Below, piece by piece: positions 1 to 7,953 of a DNA stretch of 64,000 nucleotides; position 1 is the first letter of the stretch, and each line of letters opens with the position of its first letter. Origin of the DNA: Trinickia violacea (lineage in GTDB: Bacteria > Pseudomonadota > Gammaproteobacteria > Burkholderiales > Burkholderiaceae). The stretch lies in NCBI RefSeq assembly GCF_005280735.1, contig NZ_CP040077.1:3844001-3908000 (forward strand), given 5' to 3'. The position numbers and the translations under genes are program-made. The notes beneath the pieces were generated by a model, which had not been told where the DNA came from, made no database searches, and saw only the letters and a program-made list of their open reading frames with translations.

Positions 1-68
1 GCGGTGCGGGAAACTCAAGCGCGGGAATCGCCGATGCATGGCTCAATCACGCCCTTGCCCGGCCGCCA

Positions 69-383
69 TCAATTCTTGCCGGCGGTCACCCAGTCCGGAT
101 GGCAGGTGAAGGTCAACGTCGCCTCATGCGTCTCCATCGCGCCAAAGCCGGACGTGCTCGCCAACTTGGTCGACGCCAGCATGCCGCGCTGCTTGCAGAA
201 CTCAGCCGCGCGGTCGTTGGCCTGATTCCAGGCCCTGCCCCACGCCAACGACCCTCCCGCAGCCTGAGTGGTGATCACGTAGGTATTGGCCTGCCCCGTG
301 GGCGTAATGACCGGGCCGCTCGCGCATGCGCCGAGCAGCGCCGCCGCGAAAACAGCCGTAGTGAATTTTGCGTATCTCAGCAT
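69..383 (-). CDS. Small putative lipoprotein of unknown function
   Basis: This 104-residue protein begins with a short basic stretch and a hydrophobic run ending in a lipobox (ALLGAC), so it is probably exported and lipid-anchored with Cys near residue 17 as the new N-terminus. The mature part is Ala/Thr-rich, has two further Cys residues (one in a CKQRG context, one in FTCHPDW near the C-terminus) and shows no catalytic motif I recognise. The start was chosen because longer versions of the frame lack a signal sequence, while this ATG is followed directly by one. It stands alone, convergent with nothing in the window and divergent from proX across a 520-bp gap. Function is unknown; the lipoprotein call is solid. 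Confidence 0.75.
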   Translation of the reverse strand: MLRYAKFTTAVFAAALLGACASGPVITPTGQANTYVITTQAAGGSLAWGRAWNQANDRAAEFCKQRGMLASTKLASTSGFGAMETHEATLTFTCHPDWVTAGKN

Positions 384-904
384 TCCATTGCTCCGAAAGG
401 CTGTCGCCCAATGAAGGCAACCGGACCACAGGCGGTCGGCCGATGAGGCGACTGCCGCCGTCAAAGCTAGTCCAGCAGCGTTAAAGAATTGCGAGATAAG
501 GACGATCCAAACGCATTCAAGTTTCAGAATTTGCAACAGTTCGTTGCATCGTGATGGTCGTGCACGAAGTTTCGATCGATCGCAGCCTAAATAATAAAAA
601 AGCGCTGCCGATAACCAGACACGGCGCATTTTTTTCGCGGTCGAACTTACATGCAGAGCACGTACAACTTTTGGCTGGTCGCACTATCGCTTGCCGTTGC
701 CAACAAGACAGCGGACGATGTCCGCCCCCACTCCGTAGAAACCCGAAATTGAGCCAGGCTCATACCCAACCCCACAAAAAATCCATTCTTCGGGAACCGG
801 GCTCGACAGCACAATCACAAAACCTGCTTTACCCGTAACGGGTCAGGGTGCGGTCGGTACAAATACAAGTCCTAGAACGACATTCATATTGGAGACGGTC
901 AACG
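384..904. other. Intergenic region between divergent lipoprotein and proX genes
   Basis: About 520 bases without a credible gene. It must hold the promoters of both divergent genes. The stretch around 560-830 is less GC-rich than its surroundings. The only clear element is a ribosome binding site (GGAG) around 892-895, just upstream of the proX ATG. No RNA gene or terminator was recognised. Confidence 0.6.
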
Positions 905-1945
905 ATGCGATTCAAACAACTTCGCGCGGCGCTCTTCGCCGCTGCAGTACTCGCCGCGAGCGGCGCGGCTCACGCGGCCAGCCCGAGCGACTGGTGCGCC
1001 TCCGGCAAGACCGTGCACTTTGCCGGCATCACCTGGGAAAGCGGCGCGTTCGCCACTGAAGTGCTGCGGCAGATTCTCGAGAAGGGCTATGGCTGCAAGA
1101 CCGACGTCGTGCCCGGCAGCACCGCGGCCACCGAAACCGCGCTCGCTCACAACGACATCCAGGTCTGGGCCGAGCAATGGACGGGCCGCAGCGAGATCAC
1201 CGCGAAGGCCGTCGCTTCGGGCAGCGTCAAGCTGGTCGGCGATACGCTGCCCGGCGGCACGAAGGAAGGCTGGTTCGTTCCCGAATATGTCGTGAAGGGC
1301 GACGCCGCGCGCGGCATCAAGCCGTCGGCGCCAGGGCTCGCTTCCGTCTCCGATCTGCCGAAGTACAAGAACCTCTTCACCGACGACGAAGAGCCCAACA
1401 AGGGCCGCTTCCTGAACTGTCCGTCGGGCTGGGACTGCGAGCGCGTCAACACGCGGCTCCTGAAGGTGCTCAAGCTCGACGATTCGTATACGAACTTCCG
1501 CCCCGGCACGGGCGCGGCGCTCGATGCGGCGATCGCGTCGGCCTACGAGCGCGGCAAGCCGATCCTCTTCTACTACTGGGGCCCGGCCGCGCTGATGGCG
1601 AAGTACAAGCTCACCGAGCTCAAGATGCCGCCGTACAACGACGCCTGCTGGCAGACGCTGCGTAACGAAAGCAGCACGTCGCAATGCGCGTCGTCGTACA
1701 TGGTCTCGCACATCACGGTGGGCGTATCGACGCCGTTCTACCAAGCCGACCCGCAGCTGATCACGATGCTCCAGAAGGTCCAGTTCCCGATGGACTTCCT
1801 GAACTCGACCATCCTCGAGATGAACACGAAGAAGCTCGACGGCAGCACGATGGCCACCGACTTCCTGAAGACGCATCCCGAGATGTGGAAACAATGGGTG
1901 CCGGCCGACGTGGCGTCGAAGATCCAGGCGAGCCTGGCGAGCTAA
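905..1945 (+). CDS. proX: Glycine betaine/choline-type ABC transporter, periplasmic substrate-binding protein
   Basis: A 346-residue periplasmic protein of the OpuAC/ProX family that captures quaternary-amine osmolytes (glycine betaine, choline or a relative) and delivers them to the permease. A signal peptide (MRFKQLRAALFAAAV, cleavage after AHA near residue 24) is followed by a type II binding-protein fold. The family segment CPSGWDCERVN is present, as are paired Cys residues that probably form disulfides, and aromatic residues (YYWGP, W-rich) suited to a cation-pi cage for the ammonium group. The ATG at 905 was preferred over an upstream in-frame start because it has a GGAG site and directly precedes the signal sequence. 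It is the first gene of a proX-proW-proV order. Exact substrate cannot be read from sequence. Confidence 0.88.
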   Translation: MRFKQLRAALFAAAVLAASGAAHAASPSDWCASGKTVHFAGITWESGAFATEVLRQILEKGYGCKTDVVPGSTAATETALAHNDIQVWAEQWTGRSEITAKAVASGSVKLVGDTLPGGTKEGWFVPEYVVKGDAARGIKPSAPGLASVSDLPKYKNLFTDDEEPNKGRFLNCPSGWDCERVNTRLLKVLKLDDSYTNFRPGTGAALDAAIASAYERGKPILFYYWGPAALMAKYKLTELKMPPYNDACWQTLRNESSTSQCASSYMVSHITVGVSTPFYQADPQLITMLQKVQFPMDFLNSTILEMNTKKLDGSTMATDFLKTHPEMWKQWVPADVASKIQASLAS

Positions 1946-1970
1946 TGGCTGTTAGCTGATACGCGAGCTG

Positions 1971-2954
1971 ATGATGAATTCGTTTTTCCTACACTTGTCG
2001 ATCGCCGATTGGGTGAACGACGTCGTGCAATCGTTCGTCGCGCAGTACGGCGACAGCTTCCACGACTTCAGCACCACGCTGCTGCGGTATCTGCTGGTGC
2101 CGCTCGAAGGCGCGCTGCGGGCCGTGCCGCCGTGGCTGCTGCTGATCGCGATCGGGCTGCTCACCTGGAACGCGACGCGGCGTCTTTCCGTCGCCGGCTT
2201 CTTCGTGCTGCTGCTCTACGCGATCGGCTGCTTCGGGCTGTGGGACAAACTCATGCAGACGCTCGCGTTGATGCTGGTGGCGACCGCGCTGTCGGTCGTG
2301 CTCGGCGTGCCGCTCGGCATTCTGACGTCTCGCAGCGCGTGGCTCAGGCGCATCCTGCTGCCGATCCTCGACATCATGCAGACGCTGCCGAGCTTCGTGT
2401 ACCTGATTCCGGTCCTGATGCTGTTCGGCCTCGGTAAAGTGCCGGCCATCTTCGCGACGATCATCTATGCGCTGCCGCCGCTGATTCGCCTGACCGATCT
2501 TGGCATCCGGCACGTGGACGCTGAAGTCGTCGAAGCGGCTCGCGCGTTCGGCACCACGCGCTGGCAGTTGCTTCTGAACGTCCAGTTGCCGTTGGCGCGG
2601 CCGAGCATCATGGCCGGTATCAATCAGACGACGATGATGGCGTTGTCGATGGTCGTGATCGCATCGATGATCGGCTCGCGCGGGCTCGGTGAAGACGTGC
2701 TCGCGGGCATTCAAACGCTCGACGTAGGCAAGGGCATGCAGGCCGGTATCGCGATCGTGATTCTCGCAATCGTCATCGACCGCATCAGCCAGGGCTACGG
2801 CCAGGACCGCCGCGCACGCCGCCTGCTCGCGCTGAAGAAGCGCTCGAAAGCGGCCTCGCGCGTGCCGTATCGCGTGGCGGCAACCGAAACGGCCGCCGAT
2901 CAAACCGCCGGCGATGCCGAAGAGAACGGCCTCGAAGTGCGGCCGGCAAAGTAA
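1971..2954 (+). CDS. proW: Betaine/proline-type ABC transporter permease
   Basis: A 327-residue inner-membrane permease of the ProW/OpuAB family. The N-terminal third has a long amphipathic segment and two hydrophobic helices. The core holds the transport domain, with several membrane spans and the cytoplasmic coupling loop (EAARAFGTTRWQ, about residues 189-200) that docks on the ATPase. The C-terminal tail is basic (RRARRLLALKKRSK) and Ala/Glu-rich. It follows proX by 25 bases and precedes proV by 72 bases, so the three are almost certainly cotranscribed. Its partner binding protein and ATPase are the flanking genes. Confidence 0.88.
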   Translation: MMNSFFLHLSIADWVNDVVQSFVAQYGDSFHDFSTTLLRYLLVPLEGALRAVPPWLLLIAIGLLTWNATRRLSVAGFFVLLLYAIGCFGLWDKLMQTLALMLVATALSVVLGVPLGILTSRSAWLRRILLPILDIMQTLPSFVYLIPVLMLFGLGKVPAIFATIIYALPPLIRLTDLGIRHVDAEVVEAARAFGTTRWQLLLNVQLPLARPSIMAGINQTTMMALSMVVIASMIGSRGLGEDVLAGIQTLDVGKGMQAGIAIVILAIVIDRISQGYGQDRRARRLLALKKRSKAASRVPYRVAATETAADQTAGDAEENGLEVRPAK

Positions 2955-3026
2955 CGCGCCGCGGGCTAGGAGTCAGTGCTGAAGCACTAACTCCTAACAA
3001 CCTCAGCATGGGACCAGGAGAACGAA

Positions 3027-3848
3027 ATGGCAGCGATCGAAGTCAAGCACGTCTACAAGCTCTTCGGCCACGAAAGCGGTCACGCGCGCGTGCTCGACCT
3101 GCTAAAAAGCGGCAAAGGCAAAGCCGAAGTGCTCGCGCAGACCGGCTGCAACGTCGGCCTGAACGACGTGAGCCTGCATATCGGTTCCGGCGAGATCTTC
3201 GTGATCATGGGCCTCTCGGGCTCCGGCAAGTCCACCCTCGTGCGGCACTTCAACCGCCTCATCGAGCCGACCGCCGGCGAGATCGTCATCGACGGCAACG
3301 ACGTCATCAAGCTCGACCCCAAGGGCTTGCGCGAGCTGCGCCGCTACAAGATCAGCATGGTGTTCCAGAACTTCGGGCTGCTGCCGCATCAGACCGTCAT
3401 CGACAACACCGCCTACGCGCTCAAGACGCGCGGCGAGGCCAAGGCCGAGGCGCTCGAGAAAGCGCAGCTCTGGCTCGGCCGCGTCGGCCTCGACGGCTAC
3501 GGGCAGCATTACCCCGATGAATTGTCGGGCGGCATGCGCCAGCGCGTGGGCCTCGCGCGCGCGCTCGCCGCCGACACCGACGTGCTGCTCATGGACGAAG
3601 CGTTCTCCGCACTGGACCCGCTGATCCGCACTGAAATGCAGGACCAGCTGCTGCAGCTGCAGGAGAAGCTGAACAAGACGATCGTGTTCATCACGCACGA
3701 TCTCGATGAGGCGCTGCGCATCGGCGACCGCATCGCGATCCTCAAGGACGGCCAGCTCGTGCAAGTCGGCACACCCGACGACATCGTCCACCGCCCCGCC
3801 GACGAGTACGTGCGCCGCTTCGTCGAGCGGCGCGCGAGTATGCAGTGA
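3027..3848 (+). CDS. proV: Betaine/proline-type ABC transporter ATP-binding protein
   Basis: A 273-residue ABC ATPase that powers osmolyte import. Walker A is GLSGSGKST (about residues 62-70), the signature is LSGGMRQRV, Walker B with catalytic Glu is VLLMDEAFSALDP, and the switch His lies in FITHDLDEAL. An extended N-terminal segment (FGHESGHARVLDLL) before the first strand is typical of ProV/OpuAA. It is much shorter than enterobacterial ProV (about 400 residues) because the C-terminal CBS-domain pair that senses ionic strength is absent, so gating is probably not the ProV/OpuA type. An AGGAG site lies 10 bases before the ATG. A fragment related to the middle of this gene recurs at 5390-5456. 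Confidence 0.88.
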   Translation: MAAIEVKHVYKLFGHESGHARVLDLLKSGKGKAEVLAQTGCNVGLNDVSLHIGSGEIFVIMGLSGSGKSTLVRHFNRLIEPTAGEIVIDGNDVIKLDPKGLRELRRYKISMVFQNFGLLPHQTVIDNTAYALKTRGEAKAEALEKAQLWLGRVGLDGYGQHYPDELSGGMRQRVGLARALAADTDVLLMDEAFSALDPLIRTEMQDQLLQLQEKLNKTIVFITHDLDEALRIGDRIAILKDGQLVQVGTPDDIVHRPADEYVRRFVERRASMQ

Positions 3849-3897
3849 CCAGGCCGCACCGCGAGCAGCCTGTCACCGGCTGGCGGCCGAACGATTC

Positions 3898-3929
3898 AGG
3901 CGTTCCTGATTTGAAAGGAAGGGCCGGTA
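3898..3929. repeat. Left copy of a perfect 32-bp direct repeat
   Basis: This 32-base sequence starts 49 bases after the proV stop and recurs without mismatch at 5466-5497. The two copies bracket the orphan fimbrial gene, its terminator and a proV remnant. The bases just outside the copies differ on both sides. The origin of the duplication is inferred, not seen. Confidence 0.9.
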
Positions 3930-3980
3930 AAGCCCGCCGGCAATCGGACAGTCAGCCTTTTTCCGCATAACGAAGAAATG

Positions 3981-4010
3981 AAAAAAGGCCAGTCGCTACA
4001 GACTGACCTT
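3981..4010 (-). terminator. Rho-independent terminator of the fimbrial gene
   Basis: Read on the minus strand, a 9-bp stem (AGGTCAGTC/GACTGGCCT, one G-U pair) with a 6-base loop is followed directly by a run of six T. It lies about 45 bases beyond the stop of the fimbrial gene, on the correct strand. It also separates that gene from the oppositely oriented proV. Confidence 0.85.
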
Positions 4011-4053
4011 CTGACAGTTGCGTCGGCCGGCGTGCTTGTGCGGTCCTGACCGG

Positions 4054-5148
4054 CTACTGGTACGAGAACGTGATCGTTGACACGGCATTGACGCTGCCCG
4101 GTGTGATCGTGCTCGCGGTCTGGATATATTGTGCCGAGAATGGGATCGTGTAGTTGGTTGCAGCAGAACTGGCGTTGCCGCCGACATACCACTGATTGCG
4201 AGTACCCGCCTGGCTACTATCGGGACCGAACGAGACGGGTCCTGTCCGGCCACCGCAATAAGAGGCGCTTGTACAGGCTATCTGGATGCCCACCCCTTTC
4301 GCGGTTGACGAAGACGAAAGGCTGAGCGTGCTGCCCGTATTCGAGGGAGTACTCACATCGGACATGGTGGCATACAGGCCAACGCCTGCCGGGCAGCTCA
4401 AGCCGATACGGAAGTCTGCCGGGGTTCCCGCGGTTGCACCGACTCCTCCGAAACCGCCACCCGCAATCCTCAATGACGGCAAGGGAACGGTCTTGGCCCT
4501 GTCCCCCGCGTTGATCGTACAACTCGAGCTTTTGACCGTAATGTTGCTGCTGGAAATGGAGAAATTGGGCCGGACATAACTGGCATTATATTCCCACTCT
4601 GTATCAGAGTACACATCGTACAAGCGGAAATGCCCGGAAAAATTTTTCGGCGTAATGGTATAGCTGCCGGGGGTCACCGGACCCGTTGCCACGTAGATCG
4701 CCTGCATGTCAACGCCGAGTGCGCTGGCAGTACGTTTTCTGGAAGCAAACAGATATACGCCGCCGTATATAATGGGTGTCCACTCCTGAGGTGGATTCCT
4801 GGCTACGACTGAAAAAGCGATATTGGGAACATTGGTCTCGTACAGCTGAAGCTTTCCGTATTGCGAATCATAGGTCCGGCCTGTAGGGGGGCTATTGGCG
4901 GTAAGCACCAGCCCCATTCCCTTAACGCAATCCACATATTGATATACATTTGACTGTGGTGCGTGAGCAGACCCGAGAACACGCGGGTATGTTGCGTTGA
5001 CCGGGAGGTCTATTATCTGGGTGAGTGCGGGAATCGTTATATCGCTACCGACGGAGGCTGAGCACTTTGCAGAGGCATTTCCCACCAGGCCAAACATCAT
5101 CATGAAGCCGGCCGGAAACGTGGCGAAAATCGTAACGAAAATTTTCAT
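4054..5148 (-). CDS. Orphan fimbrial subunit/adhesin-like protein
   Basis: A 364-residue exported protein with two parts. After a signal peptide (cleavage after NASA near residue 27), residues to about 200 have paired Cys and resemble the receptor-binding half of two-domain pilus tip adhesins. The C-terminal half (from about residue 205, SSSCTINAGDRAKTV...) is a type 1 fimbrial pilin domain with the expected Cys pair and a C-terminal beta strand ending TFSYQ. Such a strand is normally capped by a periplasmic chaperone. No chaperone, usher or other pilin is present in the window, so it either uses components encoded elsewhere or is a relic. Base composition is clearly lower in GC than proXWV, suggesting transfer. 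The start codon has no strong ribosome site. Confidence 0.72.
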   Translation of the reverse strand: MKIFVTIFATFPAGFMMMFGLVGNASAKCSASVGSDITIPALTQIIDLPVNATYPRVLGSAHAPQSNVYQYVDCVKGMGLVLTANSPPTGRTYDSQYGKLQLYETNVPNIAFSVVARNPPQEWTPIIYGGVYLFASRKRTASALGVDMQAIYVATGPVTPGSYTITPKNFSGHFRLYDVYSDTEWEYNASYVRPNFSISSSNITVKSSSCTINAGDRAKTVPLPSLRIAGGGFGGVGATAGTPADFRIGLSCPAGVGLYATMSDVSTPSNTGSTLSLSSSSTAKGVGIQIACTSASYCGGRTGPVSFGPDSSQAGTRNQWYVGGNASSAATNYTIPFSAQYIQTASTITPGSVNAVSTITFSYQ

Positions 5149-5168
5149 AATTGAATAAACATAGCCGA

Positions 5169-5183
5169 ATGATTATGAATCAT
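5169..5183. promoter_or_regulatory. Short AT-rich palindrome upstream of the fimbrial gene
   Basis: ATGATT-atg-AATCAT is a perfect 6-bp inverted repeat with a 3-base spacer, about 20 bases upstream of the fimbrial start codon. It could be an operator, or part of the promoter region. No assignment to a regulator is possible. Confidence 0.3.
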
Positions 5184-5389
5184 TTTCGCACCTGACCAGA
5201 ATTCCGACCATAGGACACGTCCGATTTTGGATGTGTCCGTATATTAATCCGGGGCAATCGCATGACGCTGCCATTGAAATCCATGGGCGGGCGCTAGTGT
5301 CATGCCGGGGGCCGCATGCACGAAAGTCGTGCGCGAAACGCGCCTGACACGGCTGCTCTATACGAGCGTGACGGGCCCCGCATGATCGA

Positions 5390-5482
5390 ATGCTCGAAGT
5401 CGTCATCGACGGCGACGACGCCATCAAGCTCGATCCGAAGGGCCTGCGCGAGCCGACCGATGCCAAGGCGTTCCTGATTTGA
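5390..5482 (+). pseudogene. Remnant of a second proV-like gene
   Basis: A 30-codon stretch whose first two-thirds (VVIDGDDAIKLDPKGLRE) closely matches the segment of proV just after Walker A (IVIDGNDVIKLDPKGLRE, encoded near 3283-3338). After that match the frame continues into unrelated residues (PTDAKAFLI) and stops inside the right-hand 32-bp repeat. No Walker A, signature or Walker B remains, so it cannot be functional. It shows that part of a proV homologue once lay here; whether by local duplication or by import with the neighbouring fimbrial segment is not decidable from this window. Confidence 0.75.
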
Positions 5483-5497
5483 AAGGAAGGGCCGGTA
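5466..5497. repeat. Right copy of the perfect 32-bp direct repeat
   Basis: Identical to 3898-3929. The copy contains the stop codon of the proV remnant and is followed by a small GC stem (GGCCGGT...ACCGGCC, about 5491-5515). This suggests the repeat derives from the end of a gene and its terminator region. Confidence 0.9.
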
Positions 5498-5570
5498 GCA
5501 TGTCGCAACCGGCCGGCTTTCGTTGCGACGATGGCGGGCTCATGCAACTGCGGAATGGCGAGTCATCGAA

Positions 5571-5651
5571 TTGGAAACCTACGTCTTGCTTGGCATCGGC
5601 TTCGGCCTCGCGCTCCTGATTGCGATCTGGGGCCTCTGGAAACTCAAGTAA
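5571..5651 (+). CDS. Possible 26-residue single-helix membrane peptide
   Basis: A TTG-initiated frame encodes one hydrophobic helix (YVLLGIGFGLALLIAIWGLW) followed by a basic end (KLK) and a TAA stop. Size and topology fit a bacterial membrane microprotein. Against this, there is no ATG, the ribosome site is weak and no homologue is known to me. The composition may reflect the C-terminal end of a lost gene. Confidence 0.25.
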   Translation: METYVLLGIGFGLALLIAIWGLWKLK

Positions 5652-5676
5652 CGCGCGCGGCCGCGCCGGCGGCCGA

Positions 5677-6108
5677 TCAGAATTCGACCAGCGCGAAATC
5701 TTCCTTGCCCACGTCGCACAGCGGGCAGCGCCAATCGGCCGGAACGTCCGCCCAGCGCGTTCCCGGCGCAATGCCTTCTTCCGGCACGCCGGCGGCTTCG
5801 TCATAGACCCAGCCGCAGATCACGCACACCCATTGCTTGAACGTCTGCCCTGCCGGCTCCGGCTCGCCGGCTGACGGGGCTTCGTTTGCAGCCGGCGCGG
5901 CTGTCTCCCCATTGGGCTCATCCAGGCTCACGACGAGCGGCGCGGCTGTGCTCTCGATATTCGCAGCCAGTTGCGTCTGCAGCGCGTTGAGCAGCCGTCG
6001 CGCTTCTTCGACGGTCAAATCGATCCAGTAGGGATCGCCGGCGCCGTCGTTGAGCCGGAGTGTTTCCTGGTGGTCAACGAGAATACAAGCTAAAAGCTGT
6101 AAATCCAA
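5677..6108 (-). CDS. Rubredoxin-domain protein with N-terminal extension; start uncertain
   Basis: The last 54 residues are a complete rubredoxin: CVICGWVY near the front and CPLCDVGK near the end give the four Cys ligands of a mononuclear iron centre, with the usual aromatic core (WVYD, DWRCPLC). Such proteins carry single electrons in the cytoplasm, often in oxidative stress or alkane oxidation. Unusually, about 85 residues precede the domain, including PYWIDLTVEEARRLLNAL and an Ala/Pro/Glu-rich linker. No ATG exists in the frame: it opens with TTG at 6108, and other possible starts are an internal TTG or a GTG just before SLDEPNG (about 84 residues). The open end abuts the hip promoter, so the original 5' end may have been lost when hipBA arrived. 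Confidence 0.75.
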   Translation of the reverse strand: MDLQLLACILVDHQETLRLNDGAGDPYWIDLTVEEARRLLNALQTQLAANIESTAAPLVVSLDEPNGETAAPAANEAPSAGEPEPAGQTFKQWVCVICGWVYDEAAGVPEEGIAPGTRWADVPADWRCPLCDVGKEDFALVEF

Positions 6109-6121
6109 TTAACAACTTATA

Positions 6122-6171
6122 GCCTGTTTTCCTTATTTACAGCCCAACGCCTGTTTTCGTAGAATACAGGC
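6122..6171 (+). promoter_or_regulatory. hipBA promoter with two HipB-type operators
   Basis: Two 23-bp imperfect palindromes sit 27 bases apart: 6122-6144 (GCCTGTTTT...TTTACAGCC) and 6149-6171 (GCCTGTTTT...AATACAGGC). Embedded in them is a promoter-like pair, TTTACA at 6136-6141 and TAGAAT at 6160-6165, spaced 18 bases. Transcription would begin about 30 bases before hipB. The layout, repeated operators overlapping the promoter, is what is expected for autorepression by a HipB dimer. A third half-site-like AGCTGTAAA lies at 6095-6103. Confidence 0.65.
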
Positions 6172-6203
6172 CACGAACTGTACCCCACAAGCGGGAGCAC
6201 AAG

Positions 6204-6569
6204 GTGGACTACCCGATCAAGACACTCAGCCAGCTACGCCCCATTCTTCAAGGTTTTCGCAAGGCCGCCGGCCTCACGCAAGCCGCCATGGCCAGCCAGT
6301 TGGGTATCACGCAGCAGAGCTACGCTCAGCTCGAGGCCAACCCCGCCGCCGCCAGCATGGAAAGACTCTTCAAAGTCATGCGCATGCTGGATGTCGAAAT
6401 GCGGCTGGCGCACGAAGATTTACCTGCGAGCAAGGCAGCGCCAGCCGGCACCAAGAATGACAGCAAACAGTCCGGTACAGCGGAAAGCTCGAGCAGCGCA
6501 CGAAAAACGCCTGACACCAACCGCCTTCGCCGCGGCGGCGCCGCCCCGAAGAAGAGGGAGGATTGGTAA
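6204..6569 (+). CDS. hipB: HipB-like antitoxin, XRE-family DNA-binding protein
   Basis: A 121-residue protein with a Cro/C1-type helix-turn-helix in its first 70 residues (RKAAGLTQAAMASQLGITQQ is the core). A flexible polar tail rich in Ser, Ala and Lys ends with RRGGAAPKKREDW. HipB dimers bind operators upstream of the operon, repress it, and neutralise HipA by complex formation. The start is GTG at 6204, supported by a GGGAG site eight bases upstream. It is followed by hipA with a one-base overlap (TAATG), so the pair is translationally coupled. The two palindromes at 6122-6171 are its likely binding sites. Confidence 0.85.
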   Translation: MDYPIKTLSQLRPILQGFRKAAGLTQAAMASQLGITQQSYAQLEANPAAASMERLFKVMRMLDVEMRLAHEDLPASKAAPAGTKNDSKQSGTAESSSSARKTPDTNRLRRGGAAPKKREDW

Positions 6570-7927
6570 TGAGCCGCCGCACGCAGACACGAAGACTCAA
6601 CGTATGGATGAACGGCATCCCGGTGGGTTACTGGGAAAGCGCGCGGGACGGCGAGCGTCTCGGCTACTTCGATGAATGGCTCGCCGATGAGCAAGGTCGT
6701 CCGCTTTCTCTTTCGCTGCCATTCGCGCCAGGCAACCCGCCTTATCGCGGCGATCTCGTCACCGCGTTTTTCGACAATTTGCTCCCTGATAGCGATGCCA
6801 TCCGCAGACGCCTGGCGCAACGTCACCACACGGGAAGCACGAAGCCGTTCGATCTGTTGTCCGCCCTGGGCCGGGACTGTGTCGGCGCGATTCAACTGCT
6901 CCCGCCGAACGAAGCGCCCACCGATCTCCGCGAAATCAAGGGAGAGCGGCTGACCGAACCGGACATCGCTCAGCTGCTGCGCAACACAACCGCGACGGCA
7001 CCGCTTGGCTTGCACGATCGCGATGACGATTTGAGGCTATCGATCGCGGGGGCCCAAGAAAAAACCGCCTTGTTGCGCCGCGATCAGCAATGGATCAAGC
7101 CGGCCGGCAGCACGCCGACCACGCATATCTTCAAGCTGCCGCTGGGCCTCGTCGGCAATATGCAGGCCGACATGCGCAGCTCGATCGAAAACGAATGGCT
7201 GTGCTCGAAAATCGTTGCAGCCTACGGGCTACCTATCGCGAACTGCGAGATGGCCAACTTCGAGGATCAGAAGGTGCTCGTCGTCGAGCGCTTCGATCGT
7301 AAGCCGGCGAGCGACAAGAAGTGGATAGTCCGCCTGCCGCAAGAGGACATGTGTCAGGCAACCGGCACGCCCCCATTACTCAAGTATCAGCAGGACGGCG
7401 GCCCCGGGATCGCCGCGATCATGGACGTGCTGCTCGGCTCAGAACAGGCGCGCGAGGACAGACGGAATTTCTTCAAGACCCAGCTCGTGTTCTGGCTGCT
7501 CGCAGCCACCGACGGGCACGCGAAGAACTTCAGCCTCTTCCATTTGCCGGGTGGCCTCTACCGAGCCACGCCGCTTTACGACGTGCTTTCCGCTCACCCG
7601 ATCATCGGTCGCCGCCGCAACCAGATCGCGCCGCAAAAAGCGAAACTCGCGATGGCGGTAAGAGGCAGCAGCAACCACTATCAGATCGACAAGATCCTGC
7701 CGCGACATTGGTTTCAACAAGGGCGGCAGGCCGGGTTGGGCGAGGCCGCGGTGCAGGACATCATCGCCGAGGTGGTCGATCGGACGGAAAGCGTCATCGA
7801 CGTTGCGAACGACGGGTTGCCTCCCAGCTTCCCCGCTGCCGTAGCCGACGCGATCTTGTCGGGCTTGAAAAAGCAGAGCGGCAAGCTCGCCGCGCTCATG
7901 ACGTACGGCGCGGGCTCGGAAACCTAA
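6569..7927 (+). CDS. hipA: HipA-like serine/threonine kinase toxin
   Basis: A 452-residue type II toxin. In E. coli, HipA phosphorylates glutamyl-tRNA synthetase and induces dormancy. The N-terminal HipA_N domain (about 1-110, LNVWMNGIPVGYWE) is followed by the kinase core. The Gly-rich loop segment LSIAGAQEKTALLR retains the Ser that is autophosphorylated in E. coli HipA. Catalytic Asp is in AATDGHAKNFS and the metal-binding Asp in TPLYDVLSA, so the kinase looks intact. ATP-site residues (THIFKLP, VVERFDRK) are also present. The ATG at 6569 with a GGGAGG site is preferred to a TTG two codons upstream. It is cotranscribed with hipB. Confidence 0.9.
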   Translation: MSRRTQTRRLNVWMNGIPVGYWESARDGERLGYFDEWLADEQGRPLSLSLPFAPGNPPYRGDLVTAFFDNLLPDSDAIRRRLAQRHHTGSTKPFDLLSALGRDCVGAIQLLPPNEAPTDLREIKGERLTEPDIAQLLRNTTATAPLGLHDRDDDLRLSIAGAQEKTALLRRDQQWIKPAGSTPTTHIFKLPLGLVGNMQADMRSSIENEWLCSKIVAAYGLPIANCEMANFEDQKVLVVERFDRKPASDKKWIVRLPQEDMCQATGTPPLLKYQQDGGPGIAAIMDVLLGSEQAREDRRNFFKTQLVFWLLAATDGHAKNFSLFHLPGGLYRATPLYDVLSAHPIIGRRRNQIAPQKAKLAMAVRGSSNHYQIDKILPRHWFQQGRQAGLGEAAVQDIIAEVVDRTESVIDVANDGLPPSFPAAVADAILSGLKKQSGKLAALMTYGAGSET

Positions 7928-7953
7928 CCCCCTGCGAAAGAAGCGCCGCCCAC

